Source of the DNA: Mucilaginibacter sp. L3T2-6
GTDB lineage: Bacteria > Bacteroidota > Bacteroidia > Sphingobacteriales > Sphingobacteriaceae
DNA: 64,000 nucleotides
Assembly (NCBI RefSeq): GCF_030519355.1
Contig: NZ_JAUMKC010000008.1
Span: 124,001 to 188,000 of the forward strand
Direction of reading: 5' to 3'
Shown: piece by piece, positions 42,600 to 52,374 of the stretch
Position numbering within the stretch: the first letter of the stretch is position 1
Layout: each line of letters begins with the position of its first letter
Translations under genes and position numbers: made by a program
Notes under the pieces: model-generated
Database searches by the model: none
The model's input: only the letters and a program-made list of their open reading frames with translations
Told to the model about the DNA's origin: nothing

Positions 42600-45203
42600 C
42601 TATTCCAGAATAGTAACTGAGCCTGACAACGGTTTTTTTCCGTCCTTTAAATCAAGTATATAATAGTAAGTCCCCGCGGGTAACCTGCGGCCGCGGGAGG
42701 TACCATCCCATGGCTTGCCGTAGCCTATGGACTTGTAAACCAGTGAACCGTAACGGCTGTAAATATTAAGCGAACACTCCGGATAATAGTCCAGCGCGGT
42801 TATATTCCAAAGGTCGTTTATGCCATCACCGTTGGGTGTAAATGTATTAGGAATGTTGATTACACACTGATTTACCGGATTAAAATGTACCACTATTTTG
42901 TTCGATGTGCTGGATGGAGTCACAAGGCACTTACCATCGCTCGTAACTACACAGGCAACTACATCGCCGTCGGCCAATGTTTTTGTGGTAAACGTGGCGC
43001 GGTTATTACCTACATTATTCCCGTTAACCTGCCATTGATAAGTAATGGCAATATCCGGCATCGACGATGCTGCTGTAAAACTAATTTCAGTACCCGCACA
43101 AACAGGCACTGTTAATGACGAGGTAATAGTTACTGAAGTTATAACCGGCGGATCCAGCACAAATACCGCTTCGTTAGATGTTGCTGTAGGGCTTACCGCA
43201 CAAGCGCTGCTGGTTAGCACGCAAGTTATCTTATCGTTATTGGCCAAACTGTTTGTAGCAAAAACGGGGCTGTCACTCCCGGCAGGCAGGCCGTCAACCA
43301 GCCATTGAAAGTGCGGACTGTCCCCGCCGTTTACCGGCGTGGCTTTGTAGGTTACTGTATTTCCAGCACAATCATCCACGGTTAACGGGGTTATAGTGAG
43401 CGATGGCACAACTGCTGCGGCTATGGTTAGTGCCTGCTGAAAGGTAGACACTCCGTCAGACGCCGTGATTATCACCGTGCCGGCATTAACAATATGTACT
43501 TTATTATCAACAATTTCAGCCACACTTTCATCGCTGCTGGTATAGGTAATTGGCGAGTTACTGGTGGCGCCCGGATCGAAATCCTTATCGCAAAACATTT
43601 TCGGCGGTATAGGGCTAAAAGCTATGGTTTGTGTATTCACGACTTTTATATCCACGCTGGTCTTACTGCTGCCGTAAATATTATAGCCTATAACCGGATA
43701 ATTCGTTAAAGGCGATAATACATTGGGCTTGCCGCTGATAATACCTGTAGAGTTACTGAATATCATTCCCGACGGGAGCGGTTTACCGATACGATAGCCC
43801 ACTGTTATAGCAGTCCGTATTTCGTTATCGAATGAGTCGGCAATGTATAATTTTCTGTCCGCATCAAGCGCTAATCCCCGCGGACCATTAAAGCTGGCTG
43901 CGGTACCTGTATTGTTAAGGCCGTTTGATGTACCATCGCCCGCAAAAGTGATAACCTCCCCTGAAGGATCTATCATGCGAATAAGGTTCCCGGCGAAATC
44001 GGATATAAATAAATCGCCTATATCGTCTACAACTATTCCACTGGGCTTATTGAAGCTTGCCGAGAGTGCCGCACCATCCTGTCCTCCCGCCGAACCATTA
44101 CCGGCGTAAGTGGTAACGTCACCTGCAGATGTAATTTTACGGATGAGGTTATTATCCATATCGGTTACATAAACATTGCCATTGGCATCTACCGCTAAAT
44201 TTTCAGGATTATTAAATGCGGCATTAATGGTGCTGCCATTATTATTTCCCGGAGAACCGCTGCCTGCCAGTGTACTCACCTCTCCTAACGGGGATATTTT
44301 GCGGATCAGATTATTGCCGGAATCTGCTATATATAAATATCCCGCCGCATCCACCGCTATACCTGCGGGCATGTTAAAACTTGCCGCAATGCCTGTGCCG
44401 TTTGCGCGGCCGGCTACGCCGCTGCCGGCAAAGGTAGTGACAGTACCATCTGGTGTTATTTTACGTATCCTGTTATTGTATGAGTCGGCAACATATAGAT
44501 CGCCCGATGCATTTATTGCGATGCTACTAGGTTTATAAAAGCTGGCGTTGACGCCTCTGCCATCTGAGAAAGTTCCTTGTCCGCTGCCGGCAAGTGTTGA
44601 CGAAGCGCCCGCAGGGTCGACCTTCCTGATTACGTTATTCAGGTAATCCGCTACGTACATATTCCCCGACGCGTCCAAGGCTACGCCAACCGGCTGCCTG
44701 TACGTTGCCGATGTTGGTCCGCCTTCTTTATAACCTGGATTCCCGGAACCACTGTACGTAACTATTAAACCAAATTCTAACGCAGGGATTTCACTACCGG
44801 TTGATTTTGGTGGAAGCGGTATGATATCCTGGTTGACATAATAAGTTTGTGGACTATCGTATGCTATGTGCGGAGGCGTGCCGGGTGAGTTTTGAAGCCG
44901 CATAGAAACTTCAGAAGCAAAAGGACTTCTTCCCCCTGCATTATAAGCCGTCACAGCAGAAGGAGTTATATTTCGGGCTTGCGTCGGTGTCCCCGTTATC
45001 ACACCGCTTTTTTTATCTAATGTTAATCCGGCAGCAAGCGCCTTATTTTGCTGAGACCTGTTTAAGCTAACCTTAATAATAGTAACCGGAGGGACAATGC
45101 TTTTCCGCATATGGGCGTCCCGGCCGGCATGCGCACAAAAGCCGGCGACTGCGCAAAATACAAAAGCCGCTACAAAAACAGCTACGGACCTGCTACCGCT
45201 CAT
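42600..45203 (-). CDS. NHL-repeat, Ig-like T9SS-secreted protein with gliding-type C-terminal domain
   Basis: The 867-residue protein has a signal peptide, an N-terminal Ig-like segment, six NHL-repeat units (about 168-460; each with AxGxLYVADxxNNxIRKI and AGxGxxG), then Ig-like modules (about 480-780), and a C-terminal sorting domain (about 785-867) with IPNTFTPNGDGINDLW and a final GSVTILE. That ending is the type B cargo signal of the type IX secretion system of Bacteroidota, so the protein should be secreted and attached to the cell surface. NHL propellers bind ligands or act as scaffolds. Followed by a terminator. Confidence 0.85.
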   Translation of the reverse strand: MSGSRSVAVFVAAFVFCAVAGFCAHAGRDAHMRKSIVPPVTIIKVSLNRSQQNKALAAGLTLDKKSGVITGTPTQARNITPSAVTAYNAGGRSPFASEVSMRLQNSPGTPPHIAYDSPQTYYVNQDIIPLPPKSTGSEIPALEFGLIVTYSGSGNPGYKEGGPTSATYRQPVGVALDASGNMYVADYLNNVIRKVDPAGASSTLAGSGQGTFSDGRGVNASFYKPSSIAINASGDLYVADSYNNRIRKITPDGTVTTFAGSGVAGRANGTGIAASFNMPAGIAVDAAGYLYIADSGNNLIRKISPLGEVSTLAGSGSPGNNNGSTINAAFNNPENLAVDANGNVYVTDMDNNLIRKITSAGDVTTYAGNGSAGGQDGAALSASFNKPSGIVVDDIGDLFISDFAGNLIRMIDPSGEVITFAGDGTSNGLNNTGTAASFNGPRGLALDADRKLYIADSFDNEIRTAITVGYRIGKPLPSGMIFSNSTGIISGKPNVLSPLTNYPVIGYNIYGSSKTSVDIKVVNTQTIAFSPIPPKMFCDKDFDPGATSNSPITYTSSDESVAEIVDNKVHIVNAGTVIITASDGVSTFQQALTIAAAVVPSLTITPLTVDDCAGNTVTYKATPVNGGDSPHFQWLVDGLPAGSDSPVFATNSLANNDKITCVLTSSACAVSPTATSNEAVFVLDPPVITSVTITSSLTVPVCAGTEISFTAASSMPDIAITYQWQVNGNNVGNNRATFTTKTLADGDVVACVVTSDGKCLVTPSSTSNKIVVHFNPVNQCVINIPNTFTPNGDGINDLWNITALDYYPECSLNIYSRYGSLVYKSIGYGKPWDGTSRGRRLPAGTYYYILDLKDGKKPLSGSVTILE

Positions 45204-45400
45204 ATACTACCATTCACATACCGCAACAACAATAAAACATATTTAAGGAAACAATACGTTTACTGGATGCTACTGAACCTGATTACCAATAATTATTAAG
45301 GATATTATAAGTTTTTTGAATTGATATTTTAAAGATAGTGATTAACTTAAATACCAGAAAATATCACTCAAAACCGGCTCCCTTATATGCTGCACGGCGG

Positions 45401-46267
45401 CTATTTACCCGGCTTGGTTACCAGCACCCAATCCACCAAAACTTTAGCCTGCCCGGCTTTTATTTTATTCACAGTGGCTTCCGGGATTCCGAAATAAGGC
45501 TTCTCAACTTTGTTGACGCCATGGGGATAACCGCCGCCTAATGCAAAGTTAAGGATAAGAAACTTTGGGTTATCAAAAGCCCAACGGCCATATTTTTCAA
45601 CCATTGCACGGGTAACAGTATAAGTAACTTTACCGTCCACTTTAAAAACAATGCTATCATGCGTCCAATCTACAGAATACTCATGCCACTTGGTAACATC
45701 TGTACCAGCCGGAAAGAAAGCCCGGTAAGTCAGCGGTGTGTTACCGAAATAGCCGGGGCCGTGAAGGGCATTGCTTGTCCAGCTTTTATCGCCTACGGTC
45801 TCCATAACGTCTATTTCGCCGCAATCGGGCCAGTTGCCGTTACCCAAGGCCCAAAACGCAGGCCACAAGCCTTCACCTGCTGCAATTTTCATGCGGGCCG
45901 TGGCCGTACCATAGGTAAATTGCATCTTATGTTGGGTGTTTATCCTGCCGGACAGAAAATCATATGTCTTTTTCTGTTTGCTCGTGTATCCTTTTTTATA
46001 AACCGGCCTGATTACCAGGGCGCCATGCCTTGCCCCTTCGGCTTTTGCATTTTTAAGCAGGTATAATGTCGCAGAAGAGTCCACATAAGCCTGCTGTTCG
46101 TCGTTAACGGTTGTGCCAGTAACTTCTACATTCCATTTGCTGCGATCGAGCGACTTTTCGTTAAAGTCATCGAAAAAAACGGTATCGGCTTTTTTCGATT
46201 GTCTTTTTTGAGCCGATGCCGAAAGCGTAAGGAGTACTGCTAAAGCTGTTAGATAGTATAATTTCAT
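45401..46267 (-). CDS. Glycoside hydrolase family 16 (beta-glucanase type)
   Basis: The 288-residue enzyme has a signal peptide (first 20 residues, ending SASAQ) and the GH16 catalytic motif Glu151-Ile-Asp153-Val-Met-Glu156 in CGEIDVMETVG. Other conserved pieces are FFDDFNEKSLDRSKWNVE and the strand around WPAFWALG. GH16 enzymes cleave beta-1,3 or beta-1,3/1,4 glucans, for example laminarin, in a retaining mechanism. The protein has no added binding module and is probably periplasmic or extracellular. Alone on its strand. Confidence 0.9.
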   Translation of the reverse strand: MKLYYLTALAVLLTLSASAQKRQSKKADTVFFDDFNEKSLDRSKWNVEVTGTTVNDEQQAYVDSSATLYLLKNAKAEGARHGALVIRPVYKKGYTSKQKKTYDFLSGRINTQHKMQFTYGTATARMKIAAGEGLWPAFWALGNGNWPDCGEIDVMETVGDKSWTSNALHGPGYFGNTPLTYRAFFPAGTDVTKWHEYSVDWTHDSIVFKVDGKVTYTVTRAMVEKYGRWAFDNPKFLILNFALGGGYPHGVNKVEKPYFGIPEATVNKIKAGQAKVLVDWVLVTKPGK

Positions 46268-46304
46268 TTATTGGTTTTAGTTGGTTGTATAAAAATAGGA
46301 TTTA

Positions 46305-46724
46305 TCATATTAACTCAAAATTTGCAGTGTTAATTTTAAGATCAGCAAGTTCATTTTGCTTTCCGGCAATCAATTCCTTAATTTCAATCCAGTATTTCTT
46401 GCGCGTTACCCAAAATTCAGAATCTAAACTTAATACGCTTTTCAAAAGATCGCCCTCATATAAGTCGCCTTCAGCAAGCAGATTACCGCTTAATACTTCA
46501 ATCGCAAGTGAGACCAAATAATCCAAACCTATACCCTGCGCTATCGTTATCCTTAAATCCTCCACAGAAAAGTCATTCAACACCTTTTTTCTTAACGTAT
46601 AGCATCTCTTTACGAGCCGGCTTTCTCCACCGTTTAAGGCCGGCCATGCGTCGTTCTCCAACTGCTCTATCGTTTTATAGCGCCAGTTGTGTTCAAGTTT
46701 TATCTGATCAGTTTGCTTACTCAT
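46305..46724 (-). CDS. CdiI-like immunity protein (contact-dependent inhibition), orphan
   Basis: The 139-residue protein has the pattern of the CDI immunity family: KTIEQLENDAWP near the start, the RCYTLRKKVLNDFSVEDLRI block and the AQGIGLDYLVSLAIEVLSGNLLAEGDLYEGDLLKSVLSL block, here described only by key residues (QGIGL, LAEGDLYEGDLL). Such proteins neutralise a toxin from a CdiA or polymorphic toxin system. No toxin gene lies next to it. It overlaps the chorismate mutase gene by 8 bases on the same strand, so the pair is co-expressed. Confidence 0.6.
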   Translation of the reverse strand: MSKQTDQIKLEHNWRYKTIEQLENDAWPALNGGESRLVKRCYTLRKKVLNDFSVEDLRITIAQGIGLDYLVSLAIEVLSGNLLAEGDLYEGDLLKSVLSLDSEFWVTRKKYWIEIKELIAGKQNELADLKINTANFELI

Positions 46725-47085
46725 TATGCACTGCCGCCGGTTCTTCCAATTTAAGGCTTTCCGTATGAATAGCGTTCATTAACGTTTCAATAAGCTCTGG
46801 CGAAAGGCCTTCCGCTTTGCCATTTTCTTTGGCCTTATCAACAACCTGCTTAAACCTGGCGGGCTGCAAGGGGGCAATGTGGTTTTTGGCTTTATAAACA
46901 CCAATTTCCCGAACAATACGCTGGCGCTCACCAATGGTTTTTATCATTTGCTTATCCAGCGAATCAATTTTAGTCCGCGCGGCATCAAAATCGGCTTTTG
47001 TATTGATGGGCCTGGTTTGGGCGTTTACGGTGCTTAAACTAATTAAACAAAACGCTGCCAGGAATATAGATTGATTGATATTCAT
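46717..47085 (-). CDS. Secreted chorismate mutase
   Basis: The 122-residue protein has a signal peptide (residues 1-22, ending NAQ) and an AroQ-type helical domain: AARTKIDSLDKQMIKTIGERQRIVREIGVYKAKN with the Arg, Lys and Glu pattern, and LSPELIETLMNAIHTESL. Chorismate mutase converts chorismate to prephenate and is normally cytosolic; periplasmic forms are known in some bacteria, where the role is unclear. It overlaps the CDI-type immunity gene by 8 bases. The enzyme may also be an isochorismate pyruvate lyase. Confidence 0.8.
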   Translation of the reverse strand: MNINQSIFLAAFCLISLSTVNAQTRPINTKADFDAARTKIDSLDKQMIKTIGERQRIVREIGVYKAKNHIAPLQPARFKQVVDKAKENGKAEGLSPELIETLMNAIHTESLKLEEPAAVHNE

Positions 47086-47376
47086 AATGTTTATTTAGAA
47101 CTAATCGCTAATTTGAGAATAAATATCGACTTAACGATGTCAAAGAAACGCGGCTCATTGTCATCTCTGCAGTTCTGCAAACAAACTAATTCCAGTTACA
47201 GTAAAGACCTGATGCTTCATGTCTGTCGGGAGATAAAACACACATATAAATCCTTGCCGGCTAATAATCAGCTACAACCTGTCAATTTATAGTTAATACC
47301 GGGCTTGTTGTCTTGCTATTTTTATCCAGTGGTAAAATATTTTATATTTCAACCGGCAAATCTTAATCCAGCAACT

Positions 47377-49209
47377 ATGCTCAACAATTACAAGCGTTCA
47401 TTTTTTAATAAATTAGTAAAACCGGCCCTACTTGGTTTAATCCTTTTAGCTTCGGCAAACAGCCTGTCTGCACAGACCACTTCGCCAAAATCGTCACTTT
47501 ATGAGCAGGCCAGCGAGGTATCCGGCCTGATTATCCAGTACGGTCAGGATATCAACGCCATCCGCGATTTTTATTCGCCTTATACTTCTATCGATGGCTA
47601 TAATAATCAATCGGTGCAAACTTCTCCCGAAGAACGCAAAAGACTGACAGATATCTGCAATGATTACCTGGAAAAACTGAAACAAACTGATTTTGACAAC
47701 ATGAGCATCTACGGCAAGGTAGACTACACATTGCTGAAAAAGCAAATTGTGTATGAGCTTGGCGCCATAAAGCTGGATGATGACGAATACAACAAAATTG
47801 CTGCCTACATTCCTTTTGCGGGTGAAATTTATCAACTGGAAAAAAAGCGCCGCCGCGGCATTACTGTAGATGGACAGGAAATTGCCTTGCAGCTGGCTAA
47901 TATTTTAAAAGAGGTTAATACCTCAAAAACATCCTTCTCAGCTTTAAAATCGCTGGATATGCCGCTGGCGCGGAAGGGAAAAGCAGCTGTCCTTGGTTTG
48001 AAAAGCAGACTGAAAAGCTTTTACGATTTTTACGATGGCTACGACCCTAATTTTACCTGGTGGGTACCAAAGCCTTATAAATTACTCGATTCTGCTTTAA
48101 ACGGCTATGCGGAGCTTATTATCAGCAAAGGTAAAATCAACACTACTCAAAAGCCCGACAGCAGCGGTATCCAGGGCGTTCCCATCGGGCATGACGAACT
48201 GGTGCGCCAGTTGAAAGCGGAAATGATTCCGTATACTCCCGAGGAATTAATAAAGCTCGCCAATAAGGAGTTTGCTTATTGCGATGCAGAAATGCTGAAA
48301 GCCAGCCAGGAGCTTGGTTTCGGCAATGACTGGCACAAGGCTTTGGAAAAAGTGAAGAACAGCTACGTTCCGGCAGGCCACCAGCCCGAAGCCATACTGA
48401 AGTTGTATAACGATGCCCTATCGTTCATTAAAGAACGAGATCTGATCACCATCCCGCCGCTTGCCGAGGAAACATGGGGCATGACGATGATGACGCCGAA
48501 ACAGCAACTGGTTAATCCTTTCTTTTTAGGTGGCAGCGAGATTATTATTTCCTACCCTACCAATACCATGAACGAGGCCGACAAACTGATGAGCATGCGC
48601 GGTAATAATCCATATTTCAGCCGCGGCACGGTACAGCATGAGCTGATACCCGGCCACAACCTGCAATATTTTATGAACAGCCGCTACAAAAGCTACCGCG
48701 GCATGTTTTATACACCATTCTGGATAGAAGGATGGTCGCTTTATTGGGAATTGCTGCTTTACCAACAGGGTTTTGCTAAAACACCCGAGGAACGCATAGG
48801 CATGATGTTCTGGCGTATGCATCGTTGTGCACGCATTATATTCTCGCTCAATTATCACCTGGGCAACTGGACGCCTCAGCAATGCATCGACTTTTTAGTC
48901 GACAGAGTGGGCCATGAGCGCGCTAACGCCGAAGGCGAGGTGCGGCGTTCATTCCAGGGAGGCTACAGTCCGCTTTACCAGGTAGCCTACTTAACCGGCG
49001 GTCTGCAGCTGATGAGCCTGAAACATGAGCTGGTCGACGGCGGCAAGATGACCTATAAACAGTTCCATGATGCGATAATGAAGGAAAATACCATGCCTAT
49101 CGAAATGGTTCGCGCTACGCTGACAAACCAGGCATTAACCCGCGACTTTACTACGCAATGGAAATTCTATGATTTTGGAAGTGAAAAGCAGGTGAAAGAC
49201 AAAAAGTAA
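47377..49209 (+). CDS. DUF885 family secreted metallopeptidase-like protein
   Basis: The 610-residue protein has a signal peptide (about 30 residues, ending NSLSAQ), a mainly helical fold, and a zinc-like motif HELIPGHNLQYF with a following Glu in a helix (IEGWSLYWE). This is the DUF885 pattern (HExxxGH-type). Some members have been shown to be carboxypeptidase-like. The protein would be periplasmic. The frame opens at TTG 47305, but ATG 47377 directly precedes the signal peptide. Confidence 0.85.
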   Translation: MLNNYKRSFFNKLVKPALLGLILLASANSLSAQTTSPKSSLYEQASEVSGLIIQYGQDINAIRDFYSPYTSIDGYNNQSVQTSPEERKRLTDICNDYLEKLKQTDFDNMSIYGKVDYTLLKKQIVYELGAIKLDDDEYNKIAAYIPFAGEIYQLEKKRRRGITVDGQEIALQLANILKEVNTSKTSFSALKSLDMPLARKGKAAVLGLKSRLKSFYDFYDGYDPNFTWWVPKPYKLLDSALNGYAELIISKGKINTTQKPDSSGIQGVPIGHDELVRQLKAEMIPYTPEELIKLANKEFAYCDAEMLKASQELGFGNDWHKALEKVKNSYVPAGHQPEAILKLYNDALSFIKERDLITIPPLAEETWGMTMMTPKQQLVNPFFLGGSEIIISYPTNTMNEADKLMSMRGNNPYFSRGTVQHELIPGHNLQYFMNSRYKSYRGMFYTPFWIEGWSLYWELLLYQQGFAKTPEERIGMMFWRMHRCARIIFSLNYHLGNWTPQQCIDFLVDRVGHERANAEGEVRRSFQGGYSPLYQVAYLTGGLQLMSLKHELVDGGKMTYKQFHDAIMKENTMPIEMVRATLTNQALTRDFTTQWKFYDFGSEKQVKDKK

Positions 49210-49220
49210 AAGCCTAAAGG

Positions 49221-49262
49221 TTTCAATTTGCGTTCCTTTTCTAAAAGGAACGCAAATTGAAA
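49221..49262. repeat. Perfect 20-base inverted repeat
   Basis: TTTCAATTTGCGTTCCTTTT at 49221-49240 is matched exactly by its reverse complement at 49243-49262, with two bases between. It follows the stop codon of the DUF885 gene by 12 bases. There is no T-run directly after it, so it may be a bidirectional terminator or an RNA-stability element. Confidence 0.7.
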
Positions 49263-49299
49263 AATAACAAACTGACTTTCAGACCAATACACATTAGGG

Positions 49300-49323
49300 G
49301 TGTTCCGTTTTTCTGCGGAACAC
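49300..49323. repeat. Short hairpin
   Basis: GTGTTCCG (49300-49307) and CGGAACAC (49316-49323) form an 8-base stem with an 8-base loop containing five T. Confidence 0.5.
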
Positions 49324-49551
49324 TCCGAACACCCTGTAACATACTCACTATCAGCCATTTTCTGATTAGTTAACACACAAGTCACTAAAAATCAGGTTAT
49401 TTCATATTTAAGTATTTCCCGAAGGGAAAATTAGTATTAAAAACCTTCTCTTCAGTTTCTCTTTAAATCTCCGGAATGACCATTCCCAGCAACTGTTCTC
49501 TCTGCTCTCAAACATTTTACCTTTCAAATCCTCCTGGTTTAAAATCTTAAA

Positions 49552-49595
49552 AATAAAAGCAGCATATTTGGCATAACAGATATGCTGCTTTTATT
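49552..49595 (+). promoter_or_regulatory. 16-base perfect hairpin covering the start codon of the VWA-like gene
   Basis: AATAAAAGCAGCATAT (49552-49567) pairs exactly with ATATGCTGCTTTTATT (49580-49595); the loop is 12 bases. The ATG at 49582 is inside the right arm. If transcribed, it would hide the start codon, or it could be a terminator of an upstream transcript. Confidence 0.55.
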
Positions 49596-51675
49596 TTCAA
49601 TTACCTGGGGAACGGTTTCGGGATGGTGGACGCCAGCCTGCCTGTTATTGGGCACGCTGTATGCCTGGCTCTTATACCGGCAACCGGTTGGCCTTTCTGA
49701 TAAATTCAGGTATCTTTTATTTGCCGGTCGCGCAGCTGTAGTAACCATTATCGCTTTGTTGCTGGTGTCGCCATTAATAAAATCGGTAAGCTATAACCCG
49801 CAAATGCCACTGGTATTGGTATTGCAGGATAATTCAGAATCGATAAAGCTGTTTAAAACGCCGGGTGAAACTACACCGGAAGGAAATTGGGCAGACGGCC
49901 TTGGCAAGCTGAAGCAACAATTAGGCGACCAATACAATGTGCAGGAATTTCATTTTGACAAAGACCTGGCTGCCGGTTTAAGCAAAACCTTTAACGGCAA
50001 ACAGACTAATATGTCGCAGGCGCTGCACCAACTGAATGACCGCTTCGTTAACCAGAACATCGGTGCATTGGTAATAGCTTCCGATGGTTTGTACAACCAG
50101 GGCAGCGACCCACAATACGAAGCCAAAAACTTTAAAAACAGCATTTACACTATCGCTTTGGGTGATACCGTTGCCAAACGCGACCTGCTCATCGCTAATA
50201 TCAACTATAACAAAACCGCTTTTTTAGGCAATGACTTTGAAGTTGAAGTTTTAACGGAAGCATATCAAAGTGAAGGCGAAAACCTCAGCCTGATTGTAAC
50301 GGAAGATGGCAATAAAGTTAACCAACAAACTATCCCCGTAACTTCAAATAATTTCCAAAAACAGGTTACCATTAAGCTGAATGCCGGTAAAAAAGGCCTG
50401 CGCAAATACAACATCAGCATAGTGCCGGTTAAAAATGAAATATCGGCCCAAAATAACTCGGAAACTATTTACGTAGATGTGCTGGATGCCAAACAAAAGA
50501 TTTTACTGTTGTACGAAGCGCCGCACCCTGATATAAGCGTCATCAAGCAATCCATCGAAGCCAATAAAAATTATGAGGTTAAGGCGAGTTTGGTATCAGA
50601 CATAGGTGATGCTAACTCAGCCGGTTACAATCTGGTTATACTTTACCAGCTCACTACCGCCAGTAACGGCGCAATCCAAAACGTAGTGAAAAGCAAGGTA
50701 CCGTTATGGTATTTTATTGGAGGCCAAACCGGACTGGGAAATTTTAACAATCAGCAAAAGGTAAACCGCATCAGCTCGAACCGGCTGGAACTGCAGGAAG
50801 TATTTGCACAACCAACGACCGACTTTACCGCCTTCACTTTATCAGACTCATCACGAAAAAAAATAAATGGCATGCCGCCGTTAATGGCGCCGTATGGCAG
50901 CTACTCAGTTCCGCAACCGGGTAACGTATTGCTGAAACAGCGGATTGGTACCGTGACTACCCCATTTCCGTTATTGTCATTTGCCGATGATGCTGGCCGA
51001 CGCATTGGTGTGTTAACCGGTGAGGGTTTATGGCGCTGGCAACTAGCCGAATATCAGGTCTACAACAACCATCATACGCTCGAAGAAATTTTTGGTCAGG
51101 GCGTGCAATACCTCACCGCCAATGCCAACCGGCAGCGGTTTATAGTGTACACTGCCAAACATGTATTTGACGAGGGTGAGAACGTACTGATTAATGCCGA
51201 ACTTTATAACGATGCCCTGGAATTAATAAATTCCCCCGATGTTCACATCGAGTTAAAAAACCAGGCTGGCAAAAACTACAGTTTCCTTTTCAGCCGTAAT
51301 GAGAAAAGCTACCAGCTGGATGCCGGCCCACTACCCATAGGCGAATACAGCTATACCGCTACCACAAAAAATGGCGACAGGCAGTTTACTGCCACCGGGC
51401 AGCTCACCGTTAAACCGCTGAACCTTGAATCCCGCCAGAGTGCTGCCAATCACCGTCTGCTAAATACCATCGCCAAACAAAGCGGGGGCCAAATGCTGCA
51501 GCCATCCCAGGTAAACCAGCTGGCAAGCCTTATCCGCAAAAATGAGAATATCAAAACGGTGGTTTATGAAGATAAGCGCTATCACGATGTTATCGACGTA
51601 AAGTGGATATTTATGCTGATATTGGCCTTACTTGGTCTCGAATGGTTTTTAAGAAAACGGGAAGGAGAAGTTTAA
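49582..51675 (+). CDS. VWA-like membrane protein
   Basis: The 697-residue protein has two N-terminal membrane helices (about 1-32 and 42-66), a von Willebrand A-like segment starting with LVLVLQDNSESIKLF (where a MIDAS-type DxSxS would be DNSES), a long extracytoplasmic part of repeated strand-rich modules and a final membrane helix (about 672-690) with a basic tail. This is the architecture of Bacteroidota BatA-like or VWA regulators, but the exact family is not certain. The ATG at 49582 lies in a strong hairpin. It overlaps the next gene by one base. Confidence 0.7.
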   Translation: MLLLFSITWGTVSGWWTPACLLLGTLYAWLLYRQPVGLSDKFRYLLFAGRAAVVTIIALLLVSPLIKSVSYNPQMPLVLVLQDNSESIKLFKTPGETTPEGNWADGLGKLKQQLGDQYNVQEFHFDKDLAAGLSKTFNGKQTNMSQALHQLNDRFVNQNIGALVIASDGLYNQGSDPQYEAKNFKNSIYTIALGDTVAKRDLLIANINYNKTAFLGNDFEVEVLTEAYQSEGENLSLIVTEDGNKVNQQTIPVTSNNFQKQVTIKLNAGKKGLRKYNISIVPVKNEISAQNNSETIYVDVLDAKQKILLLYEAPHPDISVIKQSIEANKNYEVKASLVSDIGDANSAGYNLVILYQLTTASNGAIQNVVKSKVPLWYFIGGQTGLGNFNNQQKVNRISSNRLELQEVFAQPTTDFTAFTLSDSSRKKINGMPPLMAPYGSYSVPQPGNVLLKQRIGTVTTPFPLLSFADDAGRRIGVLTGEGLWRWQLAEYQVYNNHHTLEEIFGQGVQYLTANANRQRFIVYTAKHVFDEGENVLINAELYNDALELINSPDVHIELKNQAGKNYSFLFSRNEKSYQLDAGPLPIGEYSYTATTKNGDRQFTATGQLTVKPLNLESRQSAANHRLLNTIAKQSGGQMLQPSQVNQLASLIRKNENIKTVVYEDKRYHDVIDVKWIFMLILALLGLEWFLRKREGEV

Positions 51676-52283
51676 TGGTCAATATCTCTGCAATCATCGA
51701 AATTTCAGGAACGGTGGCCTTTGCTATTTCCGGCGCTTTTTCAGCCATGCAAAAGCGGTTGGATGTTTTCGGAGTATTGATTATGGGCTTTGTTACGGCC
51801 ATAGGCGGCGGGACAATAAGGGATGTACTGATTGGCGATACGCCGGTAGCCTGGATGCGCGACTTTCAAACGCCGCTGATTATACTTGGTACCGTTGTCG
51901 CTACCATTCTCTTTAAAAAATATATCAAACCCTTAAAGGTTACTTTGTTTTTGTTTGATGCCCTGGGGTTAGGTTTGTTTACTGTTATTGGTATACAAAA
52001 AGGCATAAACGTAGGCTTAAATCCGGGGATTTGTGTAGCCCTGGGAACTATTACCGGATGCTTTGGCGGCGTAGTGCGCGATATATTACTGAATGAGATA
52101 CCCTTATTGTTTCATAAAAAGGAAATTTATGCTACTGCCTGCATTATAGGCGGCGCAATTTATTTTCTACTACTCGAAATTTTAGATGCTAATGTTGTAA
52201 AGGTAATTGCCGTGACGCTGATTTGCGGCATCCGGATCATCTCGGTTAAACGCAACTGGAGCCTGCCACAGATAGACGCCTGA
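51675..52283 (+). CDS. TRIC-type cation channel family protein (UPF0126)
   Basis: The 202-residue protein has seven membrane helices in two repeats, and the motifs FVTAIGGGTIRDVLIG (about residues 38-53) and GCFGGVVRDILLNEIP. This is the bacterial TRIC family (YicG/YadS type), which forms trimeric potassium-permeable channels. ATG 51675 starts at the last base of the upstream stop codon (TAATG), so translation is coupled to the VWA-like protein. The longer TTG frame from 51603 is rejected. Confidence 0.88.
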   Translation: MVNISAIIEISGTVAFAISGAFSAMQKRLDVFGVLIMGFVTAIGGGTIRDVLIGDTPVAWMRDFQTPLIILGTVVATILFKKYIKPLKVTLFLFDALGLGLFTVIGIQKGINVGLNPGICVALGTITGCFGGVVRDILLNEIPLLFHKKEIYATACIIGGAIYFLLLEILDANVVKVIAVTLICGIRIISVKRNWSLPQIDA

Positions 52284-52374
52284 AACCTGTTAACCGCATC
52301 AACTAATTTCTTCGGATAATTTTAACTTCCCCCATTATTGTGATAAATTACAGGCAGATTTCATATCACAATTG

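Larger units (their letters stand above)
49210..49581. other. 372-base gap with three hairpins
   Basis: I see no gene. The gap carries three clear inverted repeats listed separately (49221-49262, 49300-49323 and 49552-49595) between the DUF885 gene and the VWA-like gene. The middle part (49330-49550) has nothing I can name. Confidence 0.6.

Noticed and set aside
47071..47292. 73-codon frame on the plus strand before the DUF885 gene
   Set aside because: The composition is not protein-like, it overlaps the start of the chorismate mutase gene on the other strand, and there is no recognisable motif.
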